A DNA stretch of 64,000 bases, taken from NCBI RefSeq assembly GCF_042408815.1, contig NZ_JBHOQR010000003.1, positions 1 through 64,000 on the forward strand. Direction: 5' to 3'. The stretch is from Thermoflexus sp042408815. Lineage in GTDB: Bacteria > Chloroflexota > Anaerolineae > Thermoflexales > Thermoflexaceae. The notes below the pieces were generated by a model that did not search any database, was not told the origin of the DNA, and was given only the letters and a program-made list of their open reading frames with translations. The first letter of the stretch is position 1. The number at the start of each line of letters is the position of its first letter. Of the stretch, positions 61,309 to 64,000 are shown in pieces. The position numbers and the translations under genes are program-made.

Positions 61309-62475
61309 ATGTGGTTCTTCAAAACCCCGGAGATCGTATTCGGCGAGGATGCCCTCTCTTACCTCGAGCAGCTCGAGGGGCGACGCGCCTTCGTGATCAC
61401 GGATTCCCAGGTTCGGCGTCTGGGCCTGGTCAAGCCGGTGGAGGATCGGTTGCGCCGCGCTGGATTCGAGGTCCACGTCTTCGACGCGGTGGAGCCAAAC
61501 CCCACCATCCATTTGGTCCGGATGGGGTCGGATGTGATCCGCGCTTTCAACCCGGATTGGATCGTGGCGGTGGGCGGGGGTTCGGTGATCGACGCGGCCA
61601 AGGCGATCTGGGTGTTGTTGGAGCGGCCGGATCTGGATCCGTTGGCCATCAACCCGATGGAGCCCCTGGGCCTGCGGCGGCGTGCCCGTTTGATTGCCAT
61701 CCCCACCACCAGCGGGACAGGCTCGGAGGCGACCTGGGCGATGGTCCTGACGGACCCGGAGGCACGGCGCAAGCTGGGAGTGGGATCCCGTGAGAGCATG
61801 CCGGATATCGCGATTGTGGATCCAGTCATGGTGATGCAGCTGCCGCCCCGTCTGACCGCCGATACGGGGATGGACGCGTTGACCCATGCGGTGGAAGGAT
61901 ATGTGAGCACATGGCGGAGCCCTTTCAGCGATGCGATGTGTCTGCATGCCGCCCGTCTGATCTTCACCTATCTCCCCCGGGCCTATCGAAAAGGGGCGGG
62001 GGATTCAGAAGCCCGAGCCCAGATGCACCTGGCGGCCACGATGGCGGGGATCGGTATTGGGAACGCGTTGGTCGGCCTGGCGCACAGCCTGGGTCATGCG
62101 CTGGGGGCACGCTTTGACATCCCCCACGGCCGAGCGGTGGGCCTCTTTCTTCCTTATGTGATTGAGTTCAACGCGCGGATTGCGGCAGATCGCTATGCGG
62201 ATCTCTTGCGGGCCATCGGCTGGCCCAGCCCGAACGGCCCCGAGGCCGCTTTCCAGCTTTCCCGGGCGGTTCTGGAGATGCTCGAAACGCTGGAGCAGCC
62301 CCAGACCATCGCCGCCTGCGGGATCCCCCGGGATGATTTCGAGGCGGATCTGCCAACCCTGGTGGAATACGCCTTAGCGGACCCCAGCACGTTGACCAAT
62401 CCTCGATCCCCGACGGCTGAGGAAATCGAGCACCTGATGATGTATGCTTATGAGGGGAAGATGGTGGACTTTTAG
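61309..62475 (+). CDS. iron-containing alcohol dehydrogenase
   Basis: A 388-residue group III alcohol dehydrogenase. The NAD(P)-binding GGGSVIDAAKAIW is near residue 93, PTTSGTGSEAT near 134, and the iron-binding stretch TGMDALTHAVEGYVS (about 187-201) and HSLGHALGARFDIPHG (about 262-277) hold the expected Asp and three His ligands. Substrates of the family range from ethanol and butanol to 1,3-propanediol. GAGG lies about 9 nt before the ATG at 61309. It may be co-transcribed with the SCP2 gene upstream. Confidence 0.9.
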   Translation: MWFFKTPEIVFGEDALSYLEQLEGRRAFVITDSQVRRLGLVKPVEDRLRRAGFEVHVFDAVEPNPTIHLVRMGSDVIRAFNPDWIVAVGGGSVIDAAKAIWVLLERPDLDPLAINPMEPLGLRRRARLIAIPTTSGTGSEATWAMVLTDPEARRKLGVGSRESMPDIAIVDPVMVMQLPPRLTADTGMDALTHAVEGYVSTWRSPFSDAMCLHAARLIFTYLPRAYRKGAGDSEARAQMHLAATMAGIGIGNALVGLAHSLGHALGARFDIPHGRAVGLFLPYVIEFNARIAADRYADLLRAIGWPSPNGPEAAFQLSRAVLEMLETLEQPQTIAACGIPRDDFEADLPTLVEYALADPSTLTNPRSPTAEEIEHLMMYAYEGKMVDF

Positions 62476-62531
62476 GGCCGCCGGCTTGACGGGACCCTGG
62501 CGCCTTACTCTCCGGCATGCGGGGGGATGGG

Positions 62532-63020
62532 ATGCTCACCCATCTGGATGAGCGCGGCCGGGCGCGGATGGTGGATGTGGGAGAGAAACCCGAAACCCAT
62601 CGGGTGGCCATCGCCCGGGGAGAGGTGTGGATGGCTCCAGAAACCATGGCGGCGATCCGGGAGGGCCGCCTTCCGAAGGGGGATGTGCTAGCGGCCGCCC
62701 GCATTGCCGGCATCATGGCCGCCAAGCGCACTCCCGAGCTCATTCCCTTGTGCCATCCTCTGCCCCTCACTCGGGTTCTGGTTGATTTCGCCCTTCGGGA
62801 GCCGGATGAAGCGCATCCGCTCCCATGGGTGGAGATCACCGCCCAGGTGGAAACCGTGGCCCGCACTGGGGTGGAGATGGAGGCGCTCACCGCTGTGACT
62901 ATGGCCGCGCTGACGATCTACGATATGGCCAAGGCTATGGATCGGCGTATGCGATTGACCAACATCCGCCTGATCGAGAAGCACGGCGGGAAAAGCGGCG
63001 ATCTGGTTCTGGAACCGTGA
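62532..63020 (+). CDS. moaC: cyclic pyranopterin monophosphate synthase MoaC
   Basis: MoaC converts the MoaA product 3',8-cyclo-GTP to cyclic pyranopterin monophosphate, the second stage of molybdenum cofactor synthesis. The 162-residue product has LTHLDERGRARMVDVGEK (from 2), the catalytic lysine in KGDVLAAARIAGI (about 50), LIPLCHPLPL (about 72) and GVEMEALTAV (about 113). I chose the ATG at 62532, which follows a run of G, over an in-frame ATG 15 bp upstream. moaA is not in the window. The moaD-moaE fusion follows 125 bp later. Confidence 0.94.
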   Translation: MLTHLDERGRARMVDVGEKPETHRVAIARGEVWMAPETMAAIREGRLPKGDVLAAARIAGIMAAKRTPELIPLCHPLPLTRVLVDFALREPDEAHPLPWVEITAQVETVARTGVEMEALTAVTMAALTIYDMAKAMDRRMRLTNIRLIEKHGGKSGDLVLEP

Positions 63021-63145
63021 GGATAAGGATCGTCCCTCCCCTGAGGGCTTTGGGGAAAATGGGCATCCCGCACCCTGGATTCCGGCTCGGCTGCGCGACC
63101 CCTAACCATATCTCCGTTGTTTCAGGAATCTGTGAGGAAAGGGCG

Positions 63146-63865
63146 ATGGAGGTGCAGATCCGTCTGTTTGCCACCTTGAAGGACCGTGCCGGCCAGGAGC
63201 AGATCTCCGTCTGGCTTCCGGACGGCGCCTCCGTAGCGGATCTTCTGAGGGCCGTCGGGGAGACGTATCCGACCCTTCAGCCCTATCTCTCCTCCGCTGT
63301 TGTGGCCATCAACCATGAGTTCGCTTTCCCAGAAGATCGCCTGCGCCCGGGAGATGAGATAGCCCTGTTCCCGCCGGTCAGCGGAGGGGAGGGGGATCCC
63401 ATGCGGCCGGAGCTTGTGGCTCTCACGAGCGGGCCCATCGATCTGAACGCCCTGGTGCGGGCGGTGACCACTCCCCGCTCCGGAGCCGTGGCGTTGTTCA
63501 CTGGGGTCGTGCGAGGCGAGGAGGGAGATCGGCGGGTGGAGTTCCTGGAATACGAAGCCTATCGGCCGATGGCCGAGGCCAAGATGCGCCAGATCGCGGC
63601 CGAGATCCGGGAGCGCTGGCCGCTGATTCACGGCATCGCCATGGTGCAGCGCGTAGGGCGCATGGAAGTCGGAGAGATCACGGTCGCTGTGGCGGTCTCC
63701 TCTGGACATCGCCATGAGGGTGTCTTCGAGGCCGCCCGCTATGGCATCGATCGTCTGAAGGAGATCGTCCCCGTCTGGAAGAAAGAGATCGGCTCTCACG
63801 GCGAGGTGTGGATCGAAGGCCACTACCGGCCCTCGCCGGCCGACGTCTCCCCATCCTCCTCGTAG
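63146..63865 (+). CDS. fused MoaD-MoaE molybdopterin synthase
   Basis: Molybdopterin synthase moves sulfur from the MoaD C-terminal glycine onto cPMP held by MoaE. Here both subunits are one 239-residue chain. Residues 1-81 are MoaD: beta-grasp fold ending FPPVSGG (Gly80-Gly81). From about 86 on comes MoaE with ALFTGVVRGEEG (about 112), LEYEAYRPMAEAKM, VQRVGRMEVGEITVAVAV and the active-site lysines in VPVWKKEIG (about 211-219). Because MoaD needs a free GG end, the chain should be cut after Gly81, as known for mycobacterial MoaX. An in-frame ATG at 63401 with strong GGAGGGGAGGG upstream could also yield MoaE alone. GAGGAAAG precedes the first ATG. Confidence 0.92.
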   Translation: MEVQIRLFATLKDRAGQEQISVWLPDGASVADLLRAVGETYPTLQPYLSSAVVAINHEFAFPEDRLRPGDEIALFPPVSGGEGDPMRPELVALTSGPIDLNALVRAVTTPRSGAVALFTGVVRGEEGDRRVEFLEYEAYRPMAEAKMRQIAAEIRERWPLIHGIAMVQRVGRMEVGEITVAVAVSSGHRHEGVFEAARYGIDRLKEIVPVWKKEIGSHGEVWIEGHYRPSPADVSPSSS

Positions 63866-64000
63866 CCGAAGACGGCCTGTGTCATATGAAGAAACAAGGG
63901 CAGGGCCAATCCGCCTGGGCGCAACGACCGCTACGATTCCCCGGAGCGATATCGCTAAAATCTTGCGTTTTTCAGAGCAATGAATGCGGCGATATGTTAT

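Noticed and set aside
59772..61322. 516-codon open frame on the minus strand
   Set aside because: Antisense to the EF-G-like and SCP2 genes, without ribosome site or recognisable motif.

Overview
The window is 64 kb of GC-rich bacterial chromosome, densely packed with genes on both strands. Gene content (DnaA, ClpB, ScpA, ArgJ, AspRS, LexA, MutY, BioY, an EF-G-like factor, many GAF/response-regulator proteins, proline/threonine-rich lipoprotein linkers) and the lack of phage, transposon, rRNA or CRISPR sequence point to core chromosome. A thermophilic Chloroflexota lineage of the Thermoflexus type is my best guess. This is an inference from style and gene content; no marker gene here proves it.

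Layout. 0-3.8 kb: the start of a lipoprotein gene cut by the window edge, dnaA with an oriC-like region of TTTTCCACA boxes, and an rfbB-like sugar dehydratase. 4-16.5 kb: DEAH helicase, esterase, clpB, a fused molybdenum hydroxylase, a GT28-like glycosyltransferase, a THEP1 NTPase, a class V aminotransferase and tRNA-Val(CAC) with its terminator. 16.5-28 kb: M20 deacylase and argJ, then a sensory operon of two single-domain receivers and a 1,930-residue hybrid kinase with six GAF domains, then aspS behind a promoter-terminator leader. 28-35 kb: receiver plus CinA-like protein, an orphan PotD-type binding protein, an aldehyde dehydrogenase pseudogene, the coupled cinA-scpA pair, an acetyltransferase, an orphan RelE/ParE-like toxin and a deoxynucleoside kinase.

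35-48 kb: a membrane-anchored NACHT-like/HEAT protein next to an OmpR-type regulator, a SlyD-like isomerase behind a hairpin leader, a MoeB/ThiF enzyme, a catalytically dead beta-lactamase-fold protein, and a probable quinone/electrophile detoxification operon (two ring-cleavage/glyoxalase proteins, a luciferase-like domain protein, DoxX) behind a strong promoter with a palindromic operator. 48-64 kb: DUF488, an MFS exporter, a tandem MerR regulator, a NarL-type two-component pair, a cupin and a zinc alcohol dehydrogenase facing away from each other, mutY, bioY, lexA with a LexA box inside its own promoter, an HD protein, an EF-G-like factor, an SCP2 protein, an iron alcohol dehydrogenase, moaC and a moaD-moaE fusion.

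Two themes recur. Molybdenum cofactor: MoaC, MoaD-MoaE, MoeB/ThiF, two proteins with the MoCF fold, and one probable user enzyme. Homologues that have lost catalytic residues: the CinA amidase domain, the beta-lactamase-like protein, the Walker A lysine of the NACHT-like protein, and the EF-G histidine. Many start codons were moved from the longest possible reading frame because a Shine-Dalgarno site or an ATGA overlap fixed them.
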